Origin: QUBU01 sp014337915
GTDB lineage: Bacteria > Pseudomonadota > Gammaproteobacteria > Steroidobacterales > GCA-2729495
Direction: 5' to 3'
Assembly (NCBI GenBank): GCA_030263395.1
Contig: SZOW01000013.1
Location: 1-64,000 of the forward strand
Length of the DNA: 64,000 nucleotides
In this document: in pieces, positions 56,107-64,000 of the stretch
How positions within the stretch are numbered: the first letter of the stretch is position 1
Layout: every line of letters starts with the position of its first letter
The notes under the pieces: generated by a model
What the model was told of the DNA's origin: nothing
The model's database searches: none
What the model saw: the letters and a program-made list of their open reading frames with translations, nothing else
Translations under genes and position numbers: made by a program

Positions 56107-56162
56107 CGACAACCGGGCCCGGGAGGCCGACCGGAGGGGCCGTGAGCCCCACCCGGACAGGC

Positions 56163-56894
56163 TCAGAACTTGTATTCCAGCGAAATCGAGGTCTGGGTGT
56201 CGGTCTTGTCGGTCCCGGGCAGCACGTCGGTGTTGTGCTTGACCAGGTAACCCAGTACCAGGGCCACGTTGCCGATGATCCCGGCCTTCAGCTCCGTCAG
56301 GGACTCGTAGTAGGTGTTGTCCGAGCCGATGCTGCTCGACAGCTTCTCGCTGAACAGCGCGTTTTCGCTCAGGTGCCAGTGATAGTCCATGCCGATCCGG
56401 CCGATCATCTCGTTGTTATCGGTGCCATCGTCGAACCTGGACTGGGTGGCGCCGACACCAGCCTCCAAGGCCAGTTCCTGGGTCGCGGTGCGCAGCACCC
56501 GCCAGCCGAGGCCGGCCACCTCGAAGATCTGGTAGTCGTAGGAGCTGAAGCGGTCCTTGTTCCACTCCCCGAGGCCGAAGGTGTAGACGGTCTCGCGCAG
56601 GTCGTATTTGGTCTTGAGCTGGGCCTTGTAGGCCTCGGCGCTGGTGTCCTTGTCCTTGCTGGCCCCCATGGCGGTCGCCAGCGCGCTGTGGTGCCAGCGG
56701 TCCTGGTCATACTGCACCTCGCCCTTGAAGTTGGCCGTGGTGCTCTCCGAGTTGCCGCGCACGGCCACGTAGCCGGCAGCCACGTTGCCGGACCAGCCCT
56801 GCGGGACTTCCTTGCCCTTCTCGCCATGGCCAAATGCCGGATGGACGCTGCCCAGGCAGGCGAGTGCCGCCAGGATGACCGGTACCTTGTGCAT
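56163..56894 (-). CDS. DUF481 (YdiY-like) outer membrane beta-barrel protein
   Basis: A 243-residue exported protein with a signal peptide (residues 1-22, PAFG-H cleavage likely). Alternating amphipathic strands such as WSGNVAAGYVAVRGNSESTT and FKGEVQYDQDRWHHS follow, and the C-terminus ends in Phe (ISLEYKF), the outer-membrane barrel signal. Family members are called salt-induced or YdiY; their role is unclear. Confidence 0.85.
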   Translation of the reverse strand: MHKVPVILAALACLGSVHPAFGHGEKGKEVPQGWSGNVAAGYVAVRGNSESTTANFKGEVQYDQDRWHHSALATAMGASKDKDTSAEAYKAQLKTKYDLRETVYTFGLGEWNKDRFSSYDYQIFEVAGLGWRVLRTATQELALEAGVGATQSRFDDGTDNNEMIGRIGMDYHWHLSENALFSEKLSSSIGSDNTYYESLTELKAGIIGNVALVLGYLVKHNTDVLPGTDKTDTQTSISLEYKF

Positions 56895-57026
56895 GTGGAA
56901 TCCCCCGAAGCTGGGTCTGGTGGTCTGGGTGGGTCGCGCACGCCAGGCGGCGCGCGGCGCACTCTAAACGCGCGGCGGCGGCATCGCAATACCGCCAGGC
57001 CCCGGATGCCTGCGTATACTCGGGCG

Positions 57027-57668
57027 ATGAACATGCGTCGCCCGGGCCTGATCGACCGCTGCATCGCCGAGTTCGACGCGGCACTGCGCACCGTGGCGGC
57101 GGCGCATCCGGCCGGCCGGGCCAGACCGCAGGCAACGTCCGCGCAGGAACCGCTCACCGCCAGTGAACGCGACCTGGCCGCGAGGCTCATGCGGGTCAAC
57201 CATGCCGGCGAAATCGCCGCCCAGGCCCTGTACCGCGGCCAGGCGCTGGTGGCCGGGGATGCGGCCCTGCGCAGCGCCCTGCTACAGGCCGCCGACGAGG
57301 AACACGCGCACCTCGGCTGGTGCCAGGAGCGGGCCGCTGCGCTGGGCGCCGGCACCAGCCGCCTGGCGCCCTTCTGGTATGCGGGCGCACTGGCCATCGG
57401 CGTGGCCGCAGGGCTGGCGGGCGACCGCCGCAGCCTCGGCTTCCTGGCCGAAACCGAGCGCCAGGTCAGCGAGCATCTCGACGGCCACCTCCAGCGGCTG
57501 CCGGGCCAGGACCAGGCGAGCCGCCGCATCGTCGAACGCATGCGGGCCGACGAGCAGGCCCATCGCCAGGACGCGCTGGCCCGCGGCGGGGTCGAACCAC
57601 CGGCCCCGATCCGCCAGGCCATGCGGCTGGCGTCCCGGGTCATGACTTCCGTCGCCTACTATTTCTAG
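57027..57668 (+). CDS. coq7: 2-polyprenyl-3-methyl-6-methoxy-1,4-benzoquinone monooxygenase (Coq7/UbiF-type)
   Basis: A 213-residue di-iron hydroxylase of ubiquinone synthesis. It has NHAGEIAAQALYRGQ and EEHAHLGWCQER, then ERQVSEHLDGHL and ADEQAHRQDA; the four carboxylate/histidine helices of the Coq7 family are complete. TATACT (57015-57020) lies just before the ATG. It completes the ring hydroxylases supplied by ubiH and ubiI at 48-50 kb. Confidence 0.93.
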   Translation: MNMRRPGLIDRCIAEFDAALRTVAAAHPAGRARPQATSAQEPLTASERDLAARLMRVNHAGEIAAQALYRGQALVAGDAALRSALLQAADEEHAHLGWCQERAAALGAGTSRLAPFWYAGALAIGVAAGLAGDRRSLGFLAETERQVSEHLDGHLQRLPGQDQASRRIVERMRADEQAHRQDALARGGVEPPAPIRQAMRLASRVMTSVAYYF

Positions 57669-57708
57669 GCGCCGCCGCCGATGCCCCCGCGCCTGCCGGC
57701 AGCCGCGA

Positions 57709-57726
57709 ACGTGACGGCGTTCACGT
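57709..57726. promoter_or_regulatory. Distal CRP-binding box upstream of crp
   Basis: ACGTGA-CGGCGT-TCACGT: an inverted repeat matching the inner GTGA-N6-TCAC of the CRP consensus. Its centre (57717.5) lies 53 bases, five helical turns, upstream of the second box. Confidence 0.5.
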
Positions 57727-57762
57727 TCCCTGGCCGCCCGCAGGCCCTGCGATGCGCATCCC

Positions 57763-57778
57763 TGTGACCGCCCTCACA
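57763..57778. promoter_or_regulatory. Proximal CRP-binding box, perfect consensus
   Basis: TGTGA-CCGCCC-TCACA is an exact core CRP site. Its centre (57770.5) would be at -61.5 relative to a start near 57832, the classic class I activation position. Confidence 0.7.
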
Positions 57779-57793
57779 AATCCGCAAGACGGC

Positions 57794-57825
57794 TTGACAT
57801 ACTTCCGGCCGGCAACCCGTACACT
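57794..57825 (+). promoter_or_regulatory. Promoter of crp
   Basis: A perfect -35 TTGACA (57794-57799) is followed after 20 bases by TACACT (57820-57825). The over-long spacer makes it a weak promoter expected to need activator help, consistent with the CRP boxes just upstream. Confidence 0.55.
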
Positions 57826-57918
57826 GCCTGCCTATTGAACATATCGCCATGCCCTGCGTCTCGTGGCGAGTGTAGATTCGATCTGTGTTGTTGTTTGTCT
57901 CGAGGGGAGGGTGAGCCA

Positions 57919-58623
57919 ATGGCTGCCAACGGAAAAATGCTAAGCGACATCCCGGCCATCAACCGGTTCCTGACCTACTGCCGTGTGCGCACGGTACCGG
58001 GCAAGACGGTGATGATCCACGCGGGCGACCTGCCCGACACGCTCTACTACATCATCGACGGCTCGGTCGAAGTGATGATCGAGGACGAGGATGGCAACGA
58101 GATGGTGCTGGCCTACCTCAACAAGGGCCAGTTCTTCGGTGAAATGGGCCTGTTCAACGAGCAGCCGAGCCGCAGCGCCTGGGTGCGCACGCGGGTCTCC
58201 TCCGAGATCGCCGAAATGACCTATCCGCGCTTTCGCCAGATCGCCAGCGAGAGCCCGGGTCTGGTCTTCGAGCTCGCCACGCAGATGGCCACGCGCCTGA
58301 CACGTACCAACCGCAAGCTCTCCGACCTCGCCTTCGTCGATGTCACCGGCCGCGTCGCCCACGCGATCCGCGACCTGTGCAACGAGCCCGATGCCATGAC
58401 CCACCCGCAGGGCATGCAGATCAAGGTCAGCCGCCAGGAGCTCTCGCGCCTGGTGGGTTGCTCGCGCGAGATGGCGGGCCGGGTGCTGAAGGTGCTGGAG
58501 GACGAAGGGCTGGTCTCGGCCAGCGGCAAGACCATCGTCGTCTACAACGTGCGCCCGCAACCGAAGATCCGTGCCGTGCCCGCCACGCCGGCCCCGGCAC
58601 CGGCCGCAGCGAACGGCCAGTAG
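57919..58623 (+). CDS. crp: Crp/Vfr/Clp-type cyclic-nucleotide-responsive regulator
   Basis: A 234-residue regulator. The cAMP-binding beta roll has FFGEMGLFNEQPSRSAWVRT (Glu75, Arg85, Ser86 for the cyclic nucleotide). The dimer helix carries Thr130 followed by Asn131 where E. coli has Ser128. The helix-turn-helix is SRQELSRLVGCSREMAGRVLK (171-191), nearly identical to CRP in its DNA-reading positions. The C-terminus has an extra proline/alanine-rich tail of about 20 residues. GAGGGTGAG precedes the ATG at 57919. Two CRP boxes upstream suggest autoregulation. Confidence 0.92.
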   Translation: MAANGKMLSDIPAINRFLTYCRVRTVPGKTVMIHAGDLPDTLYYIIDGSVEVMIEDEDGNEMVLAYLNKGQFFGEMGLFNEQPSRSAWVRTRVSSEIAEMTYPRFRQIASESPGLVFELATQMATRLTRTNRKLSDLAFVDVTGRVAHAIRDLCNEPDAMTHPQGMQIKVSRQELSRLVGCSREMAGRVLKVLEDEGLVSASGKTIVVYNVRPQPKIRAVPATPAPAPAAANGQ

Positions 58624-58651
58624 GCGTCCCTGACAGCGGCGGCCGCCGCCC

Positions 58652-59329
58652 TCAGGTGGCGGCCGCCACTTCCTTGCGCAGGTCGCGGATGGTCGCGGCG
58701 TAATCCGCGCTGCCGAAGATCGCCGATCCGGCCACGAAGGTGTCGGCCCCCGCCTCCGCTGCGGCGCGGATGTTGTCCACCTTGATGCCGCCGTCCACCT
58801 CCAGGCGGATGTCGCGCCCGAGCGCGTCGATGCGCTTGCGCACCTGGCGCAGCTTGGGCAGCGCGGAATGGATGAACGACTGGCCGCCGAAGCCCGGGTT
58901 CACCGACATCACCAGCACGAAGTCGAGCTTCTCCAGCGTGTAATCGAGCCAGCCGAGCGGGGTAGCCGGGTTCAGCACCAGGCCGGCCTTGCAGCCCAGC
59001 CTGCGGATCAGCTCGATGCTGCGATCGACGTGGTCGCTGGCTTCCGGATGGAAGCTGATCCAGCTGGCCCCGGCCGCGGCGAAATCCTCCACCAGCCGAT
59101 CCACAGGCCGCGTCATCAGGTGCACGTCGATCGGGGCGCTGACACCATGCTTGCGCAGCGCCGCGCACACCAGCGGGCCGATGGTCAGGTTCGGCACGTA
59201 GTGGTTGTCCATGACGTCGAAGTGGATCTGGTCCGCGCCGGCGGCGAGCACCGCAGCGACCTCATCGCCGAGACGGGCGAAATCCGCCGAAAGGATGGAT
59301 GGAGCGATCAGCGGGGGATTGCGGGCCAC
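58652..59329 (-). CDS. rpe: Ribulose-phosphate 3-epimerase
   Basis: A 225-residue TIM-barrel enzyme interconverting ribulose-5-P and xylulose-5-P. LIAPSILSADFARLGDEV, HFDVMDNHYVPNLTIGP, MSVNPGFGGQSFI and EVDGGIKVDNI are all present. The length is standard. It is the partner in the pentose phosphate pathway of rpiA at 54 kb, on the opposite strand. It is convergent with crp. Confidence 0.96.
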   Translation of the reverse strand: MARNPPLIAPSILSADFARLGDEVAAVLAAGADQIHFDVMDNHYVPNLTIGPLVCAALRKHGVSAPIDVHLMTRPVDRLVEDFAAAGASWISFHPEASDHVDRSIELIRRLGCKAGLVLNPATPLGWLDYTLEKLDFVLVMSVNPGFGGQSFIHSALPKLRQVRKRIDALGRDIRLEVDGGIKVDNIRAAAEAGADTFVAGSAIFGSADYAATIRDLRKEVAAAT

Positions 59330-59371
59330 GATGGCCTCCTGCGGGTGATTCGCGGCGATGGTAGCACGGGC

Positions 59372-60190
59372 CTAGCGGAAGCCCCGGTGCTCGCGCACCG
59401 CATCGTAGGCGGCACGGATCTCGCGCGTGCGCTCCTCGGCGATCGCGCGCATCGAGTCGGGCAGGCCGCGCGCCGCCTGCTTGTCGGGATGGTGCTGGTT
59501 CATCAGCCGCCGGTAGGCGGTCTTGACGTCGCGGTCGCTGGCGCTGGCGGGCACGCCGAGCACCTGGTAAGCCTTCGCCAGGCTGTCGGCCCGCGGCGGC
59601 TCGCGGCCCTGGCCCTGGCTGTATCCCTGGCCAAAGCCCTGGCCGCCAGGCTGGCCACGCCGCAGCCGCAACAGGGTCTCGATCTGCGCGAGCGCCAGCG
59701 CGCCAAAGCCCAGTCCCGCGGCGATGCGCCCGAGCAGCACGCGCTCCGGGGCGCTGATCTCGCCGGTGGCGAGCGCGACGTCGACCTGGATCTCCAGGAA
59801 CAGCTGCAGCAACTGCGGCTCGCTGCCACAGTACTCGCGCAGCCGCGCCACCTGGCCATCGACCGGGAAATCCTGCTGCTTGCCGGTATTGAACAACTGG
59901 ATGGCGAGCTGGCGCTGGCGTTCATCGAGGCGCATGCGCTGCATGACGCCGCGGGCCGCGCCGATCTCCGCCTCCGAGACCCGGCCATCGACCTTGGCGA
60001 GGTGTCCCATGACGATGAAGGTGCTCTCGAAGAACACCCGTTGCCGGTCGGCTGCCGTGCCGACCACGCGCGGGCGCAGCCGCAGCCCGCGGTCGAACTG
60101 GTGGCCGAGGATGACGCCGACGATGGCGCCGGGCACCCGTGCCACCAGATAGCCGAGCAGGCCGCCAGCAAGTTTTCCGATCCAGGCCAT
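59372..60190 (-). CDS. djlA: DnaJ-like membrane co-chaperone DjlA
   Basis: A 272-residue protein. An N-terminal glycine-rich membrane segment (KLAGGLLGYLVARVPGAIVG), then a TerB-like helical domain (LAKVDGRVSEAEI... about 70-185), a Gly/Gln-rich linker, and a C-terminal J domain with the HPD motif (NQHHPDK) that stimulates DnaK. The layout and length match DjlA (E. coli 271), a type III DnaJ linked to colanic acid signalling. It is divergent from purC. Confidence 0.9.
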   Translation of the reverse strand: MAWIGKLAGGLLGYLVARVPGAIVGVILGHQFDRGLRLRPRVVGTAADRQRVFFESTFIVMGHLAKVDGRVSEAEIGAARGVMQRMRLDERQRQLAIQLFNTGKQQDFPVDGQVARLREYCGSEPQLLQLFLEIQVDVALATGEISAPERVLLGRIAAGLGFGALALAQIETLLRLRRGQPGGQGFGQGYSQGQGREPPRADSLAKAYQVLGVPASASDRDVKTAYRRLMNQHHPDKQAARGLPDSMRAIAEERTREIRAAYDAVREHRGFR

Positions 60191-60295
60191 CCAGCGTCCG
60201 TCCGCAGTGCCGAGGGTGCCCGTCCACCGGGTTACCCGGCCCGCGGCACCGGCATACAATAGCGGGCCTGCTGCAGGACTGGACGGAAATTGCAC

Positions 60296-61201
60296 ATGAG
60301 CGTGGCGGCTGCTGAAACCGCGTTGTTCGAATCGAACCTGACCGGCCTGAAGCGCATCAGCCAGGGCAAGGTGCGCGACATCTACGAGGTCGATGCCGAC
60401 CAGCTGCTGATCGTCACCAGCGACCGGCTCTCGGCCTTTGACGTGGTGCTGCCCACGCCTATCCCGGGCAAGGGCGAGGTGCTGACCCAGCTGTCGAACT
60501 TCTGGTTCGAGCGCATGCGCGCGGTGGTGCCGAACCACCTCACCGGCCGCCGGCCGGAGGACGTGGTGCAGGACCCGGCGGAACGCGCACTGGTCGCGCG
60601 CCGCGCCATCGTCGTGCGCCGGCTGAAGCCGCTGCCCGTAGAAGCCGTGGTGCGCGGCTACCTGATCGGCTCCGGCTGGAAGGACTACCAGGCGACGGGC
60701 GCGGTCTGCGGCATCCCGCTGCCGCAGGGCCTGCCCATGGCGGCGCAGCTGCCCGAACCGATCTTCACCCCGGCGACCAAGGCGGAGATCGGCCAGCACG
60801 ACGAGAACATCAGCTTCGCGGAAATGGAGAAGCTGGTCGGCGCCGGGCTGGCGCGCAAGGTCCGCGACCTCGCCATCGAGATCTACCGCCGCGGTGCGGA
60901 GTACGCGCGCGGCCGCGGCATCATCATCGCCGATACCAAGTTCGAATTCGGGCTGGATGCCGCCGGCAAGCTCTACCTGATCGACGAGGTGCTGACGCCG
61001 GATTCCTCGCGCTTCTGGCCGGCAGCCGAATACCGCACCGGCATCAGCCCGCCGAGCTTCGACAAGCAGTACGTGCGCGATTACCTCGAGACCCTCGACT
61101 GGGGCAAGAAGGCACCCGGCCCGGCGCTGCCGGCCGAAGTCATCCGCCACACCACCGCGAAATACCGCCAGGCGCTGGAGCTGCTGACGCGGCCGGGCTG
61201 A
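60296..61201 (+). CDS. purC: Phosphoribosylaminoimidazole-succinocarboxamide synthase
   Basis: A 301-residue purine enzyme. QGKVRDIYEVDADQLLIVTSDRLSAFDV, VEAVVRGYLIGSGWKDY, TKFEFGLD and DEVLTPDSSRFWP are all present. It is the long form (about 300 residues, as in yeast) rather than the 237-residue E. coli type. TACAAT (60255-60260) may be its -10. The ATG at 60296 is preferred over the TTG two codons before. Confidence 0.95.
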   Translation: MSVAAAETALFESNLTGLKRISQGKVRDIYEVDADQLLIVTSDRLSAFDVVLPTPIPGKGEVLTQLSNFWFERMRAVVPNHLTGRRPEDVVQDPAERALVARRAIVVRRLKPLPVEAVVRGYLIGSGWKDYQATGAVCGIPLPQGLPMAAQLPEPIFTPATKAEIGQHDENISFAEMEKLVGAGLARKVRDLAIEIYRRGAEYARGRGIIIADTKFEFGLDAAGKLYLIDEVLTPDSSRFWPAAEYRTGISPPSFDKQYVRDYLETLDWGKKAPGPALPAEVIRHTTAKYRQALELLTRPG

Positions 61202-61259
61202 GCGCCGGCGCCAGCGGGGATTCCTCCAGGGTATCCGGCGCCACAGGATCGACGCGGGC

Positions 61260-62561
61260 GTGAACCTCAGCGGACGCATCGAGGGCTGGCTCTGGCACCC
61301 GCGGTGGGCGACATTGCCTGCGCTGCCACGCGCCGGGCTGCTGCTGGTCCGCTGCAGCTACGCGCTGCTGCGCGACGTAGTGGCCGGCCCGCTGACGCTG
61401 CACGCCATGGGGCTGGTGTACGTCACGCTGCTCTCCATGGTGCCGCTGCTGGCGGTAAGCTTCTCGGTCGTCAAGGCCTTCGGCTTCCACCACCAGCTCG
61501 AGCCGCTGCTGTTCGGTTTCCTCGAGCCCCTGGGCGCGCGCGGCACGGAGCTGACCGCCCGGGTCATCGCCTTCGTCGACAACGCCCAGGGCAGCGTGCT
61601 GGCCGGGGTCGGCCTGCTGTTCCTGTTCATCACGGCGCTGTCCATGGCTGGGCAGATGGAAGTCAGCTTCAACCGCATCTGGCGCGTGGAGCAGCCGCGC
61701 AGCCTCGGCCGGCGCCTGACCGAGTACCTGTCGGTGATCCTGGTGGGTCCGGTGGTGATGGTCACCGCCATGGCGATCATCGCCGGCCTGCGCAGCAATA
61801 CTCTGGTGCAGGCGCTCGGCGGCTCGCCGGTCGGGGCGCTGGTTGGCCTGCCCGCCGCGATCCTGCCCTATGCCCTGGTCTGCATCGGCTTCTCGCTGGT
61901 GTACTGGTTCGTGCCCAACACCAGCGTGCGCCTGCATGCCGCGCTGGCCGGCGGGCTGCTCGGCGGCGTGCTCTGGGTCGGCACCGGCGTGCTGTTCGCC
62001 GCCTTCGTGGTCAACGCCGCGGCAACCATCACCATCTACGCCAGCTTCGCGATCGTCATCAGTGCGCTGTTCTGGCTGTACCTGTCCTGGCTGATCCTGC
62101 TGGTCGGCGCCCAGTTCGCCTTCTACGTGCAGTGGCCGGAATACCTGCGGGTGGGCTTCCGCCGCGCGGTGACCGGCACCGCGCAGATGGAAGCCGCCGC
62201 GCTGGCGGTGATGCTGCTGGTGGCCCGCGCCTTCCGCGCCGGCGCGGCACCGTTGCGGCCCGCGGACATCGCCGCGCAGACCGGCCTGCCCGGGCTGGCA
62301 CTGGCGCCGGTGATCGCGCGCCTGGAAGCCGCAGGACTGCTGGCGCGCACCGCCGGCGAAGCGCTGCTGCCGCAACGCGAGCCGGCTGCCATACAGCTGC
62401 GCGAGATCATGCAGGCGGTGCGCCATCCGGCGTCCGCGGACATCGGCGGGGAAATCCGCTGGCCAGCGGCGGTGGCTGACCTCGGCGCCCGGCTGGACGC
62501 GACGCTCGCCGATACACTGCGCGGCCGCAGCCTGGCAGACCTCGCGGATATCGCCGGCTAG
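61260..62561 (+). CDS. YihY/BrkB-family inner membrane protein
   Basis: A 433-residue protein with about six membrane helices in the first 300 residues: MGLVYVTLLSMVPLLAVSFSVVKAF, then SVLAGVGLLFLFITALSMAGQMEVSFNRIW and a periodic hydrophobic pattern to residue 300. The last 100 residues form a winged-helix-like region (IAAQTGLPGLALAPVIARLEAAGLL). The family was once called ribonuclease BN in error; its function is open. The GTG start at 61260 is the only reasonable one. Confidence 0.85.
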   Translation: MNLSGRIEGWLWHPRWATLPALPRAGLLLVRCSYALLRDVVAGPLTLHAMGLVYVTLLSMVPLLAVSFSVVKAFGFHHQLEPLLFGFLEPLGARGTELTARVIAFVDNAQGSVLAGVGLLFLFITALSMAGQMEVSFNRIWRVEQPRSLGRRLTEYLSVILVGPVVMVTAMAIIAGLRSNTLVQALGGSPVGALVGLPAAILPYALVCIGFSLVYWFVPNTSVRLHAALAGGLLGGVLWVGTGVLFAAFVVNAAATITIYASFAIVISALFWLYLSWLILLVGAQFAFYVQWPEYLRVGFRRAVTGTAQMEAAALAVMLLVARAFRAGAAPLRPADIAAQTGLPGLALAPVIARLEAAGLLARTAGEALLPQREPAAIQLREIMQAVRHPASADIGGEIRWPAAVADLGARLDATLADTLRGRSLADLADIAG

Positions 62562-62568
62562 CTGCCGG

Positions 62569-63915
62569 CTAGCTGCCGGCGATGGTCATCTCGCGCACCA
62601 GGATCGAGCCGCTGCGGATGCCGCCGCGCACATCTACGTCGCCGCCGACGGCGACGATGTCGCGGTACATGTCGCGCAGATTGCCGGCGATGGTGACCTC
62701 GCTCACCGGGAAACGGATCACGCCGCCCTCCACCCAGAAGCCGGTGGCGCCGCGCGAGTAGTCGCCGGTCACGGGATTGACGCCGCTGCCCATCAGCTCG
62801 GTCACCAGGAAGCCGGTGCCGAGTTCGGCCAGCAGTTCGTCGAAGGTCGGTGCACCCGCACTGCTCGACACCAGCAGGTTGTGCGTACCACCGGCGTTGC
62901 CGGTGCTGGCCATGCCGAGCTTGCGCGCCGAATAGCTGCCGAGCACGTAGCCCTGGATCACCCCGGCATCGACCAGGCGGCGGTCGACGGTCGCCACGCC
63001 CTCGTCGTCGAAGGGCGCACTCGCCAGGCCCCTGGGCAGATGCGGTCGCTCGTCGATGCTCAAATGCGGCGCCAGCACCCGCGTGCCGAGGCTGTCGAGC
63101 AGGAACGAGGCGCGGCGGTAGAGCGCAGCACCGCTCAGCGCGCCGACCAGGTGGCCGACCAGCCCACGGGCCAGGCGTGCCGGGTAGAGCACCGGTGCGT
63201 TGCGGGTATCGAGCTTCACCGCCCCGAGGCGCGCGAGCGCGCGGCTGGCGGCCTCACGGCCGACCACCCTTGCCGCCGCCAGCTCCACCGGATCGCGCGC
63301 GGCGGTGAACTCGAAGTCGCGCTCCATCTGCTGGCCCTGGCTGGCGAGCACCGCACAGGACAGGCTGTGGCTGGTCTCGCGGTAGCCGGCGAGGAAGCCG
63401 TGGCTGTTGCCATAGGCGCGCGCGCCATCATGGCTGCCAACGGCGGCGCCCTCGGAATTGGTGATGCGCGGGTCGTGATCCAGCGCCGCGGCCTCGCAGC
63501 GCATGGCGAGATCGATGGCCGCATCCGCATCCAGCGACCAGGGATGCCAGAGGTCGAGGTCGGGGATCTCGCGCGCCAGCCGCTCGGGCTCGGCGAGGCC
63601 CGCGCAGGCGTCCTCGGCAGCGTAGCGCGCCAGGCTCGCCGCCTTGCGCACGCTTTCCTCGATGGCGGCCGGGCGCAGGTCCGAGGTGCTGGCGCTGCCT
63701 TTGCGCTGGCCGAAGTACAGGGTGACGCCGATGCCCTGGTCGCGCTGGTACTCGAGCGTTTCCACCGAGCGCATGCGCACCGTCACCGACAGGCCGGTGC
63801 CGAAGCTGGCGCTGGCCTCGGCCTGCGAGGCCCCGAGGCGCCGCGCCAGGGCGAGTACCTCGGCCACGCGGGCCTGAAGATCCGCAACGTCGTGTCCTGC
63901 CGCTGGAGTGGTCAT
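62569..63915 (-). CDS. pmbA: Metalloprotease PmbA/TldE
   Basis: A 448-residue partner of TldD; the heterodimer degrades the antitoxin CcdA and trims microcin B17 and related modified peptides. The N-terminal domain has LEYQRDQGIGVTLYFGQRKGSAST. The C-terminal domain has GVNPVTGDYSRGATGFWVEGG, the TldE signature. The metal-binding HExxxH lies in TldD, not here, as expected. Start 63915 gives the family N-terminus. No tldD is seen in this window. Confidence 0.93.
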   Translation of the reverse strand: MTTPAAGHDVADLQARVAEVLALARRLGASQAEASASFGTGLSVTVRMRSVETLEYQRDQGIGVTLYFGQRKGSASTSDLRPAAIEESVRKAASLARYAAEDACAGLAEPERLAREIPDLDLWHPWSLDADAAIDLAMRCEAAALDHDPRITNSEGAAVGSHDGARAYGNSHGFLAGYRETSHSLSCAVLASQGQQMERDFEFTAARDPVELAAARVVGREAASRALARLGAVKLDTRNAPVLYPARLARGLVGHLVGALSGAALYRRASFLLDSLGTRVLAPHLSIDERPHLPRGLASAPFDDEGVATVDRRLVDAGVIQGYVLGSYSARKLGMASTGNAGGTHNLLVSSSAGAPTFDELLAELGTGFLVTELMGSGVNPVTGDYSRGATGFWVEGGVIRFPVSEVTIAGNLRDMYRDIVAVGGDVDVRGGIRSGSILVREMTIAGS

Positions 63916-63945
63916 GCCTGCCTGCCCTGATCGTTGGCGGCGCAT

Positions 63946-64000
63946 TCTAGCAGGCAGCCACGCCCGCCCCGCGGGGCTGCGGTATCATCCCGCGCTCGGG
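63946..64000 (+). promoter_or_regulatory. Probable upstream region of a divergent gene beyond the window
   Basis: The last 55 bases hold no gene. TATCAT near 63983 reads as a possible -10 for a plus-strand gene past the edge; in gammaproteobacteria the neighbour of pmbA is usually yjgA, but it cannot be seen here. Confidence 0.3.

Noticed and set aside
58636..58672. GGCGGCCGCC repeats between crp and rpe
   Set aside because: GC-rich self-complementary sequence without a T-run and partly inside rpe; not called as a terminator.
62550..62582. Tandem CTAGCTGCCGG repeat between the YihY-family gene and pmbA
   Set aside because: Only two copies of about 11 bases, next to converging stop codons; too short to call a functional repeat.

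Overview
This window is 64 kb of GC-rich chromosome (roughly two thirds G+C by eye), densely packed with genes on both strands. I see no insertion sequence, prophage, CRISPR array, attachment site or replication origin, and no gap between genes exceeds about 260 bases. Gene content and order indicate a gammaproteobacterium. The markers are rpsU-yqeY-dnaG-rpoD, ygfB-pepP-ubiH-ubiI next to gcvTHP, zapB/zapA-6S RNA-fau-rpiA, a Crp-type regulator, and pteridine reductase next to folK-folB. The high GC and the TIGR02449-type ZapB fit the Xanthomonadales/Nevskiales side of the class. I cannot name a genus.

Layout. 1-7.7 kb: a DegP/DegQ C-terminal fragment, a MOSC protein, a predicted aminopeptidase, CCA-adding enzyme, a MidA-like methyltransferase, pteridine reductase, folK, folB and tsaD. 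7.7-12.3 kb: the macromolecular-synthesis operon rpsU-yqeY-dnaG-rpoD. 12.3-16.3 kb: minus-strand membrane and lipid-type genes. 16.4-22.3 kb: a CAT-anticodon tRNA, an MFS permease, a degenerate GGDEF protein, lon and a glycosyltransferase. 22.4-28.2 kb: three small conserved unknowns, typA, a DUF3088 protein, an MsbA-like ABC exporter and a 50-residue membrane protein. 28.2-34.4 kb: a minus-strand array of six genes built around two amidoligases (RimK-like ATP-grasp and GCS2), a C39-like peptidase and an N-formylglutamate-amidohydrolase-like protein. 34.5-43.5 kb: a Cache-HAMP-GGDEF-EAL protein, unknowns, TPMT, a tandem-protease-domain HtrA protein of Nma111 layout and a PfkB kinase. 43.5-48 kb: a glycine cleavage operon gcvT-gcvH-gcvPA-gcvPB with an attenuator-like leader. 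48-52.4 kb: ubiquinone hydroxylases, pepP and ygfB. 52.5-55.1 kb: zapB-like, zapA, 6S RNA, fau, a 20-residue lysine-rich protein, rpiA and tRNA-Gln. 55.2-64 kb: rpsI-rplM, a DUF481 protein, coq7, crp with two CRP boxes, rpe, djlA, purC, a YihY-family protein and pmbA.

The most interesting region is 29.3-34.4 kb. Two peptide-bond-type ligases, a papain-like peptidase and an amidohydrolase sit in overlapping, same-strand genes. That is what one expects of a pathway that makes or remodels a short peptide or amide metabolite whose identity is unknown. Several regulatory elements can also be read directly. They are a terminator hairpin just upstream of gcvT behind a glycine-aptamer-like segment, two helically phased CRP boxes before crp, a sigma-32-like promoter before lon, a terminator-like hairpin at the start of the rpsU transcript, and a promoter placed for leaderless transcription of the zapB-like gene.
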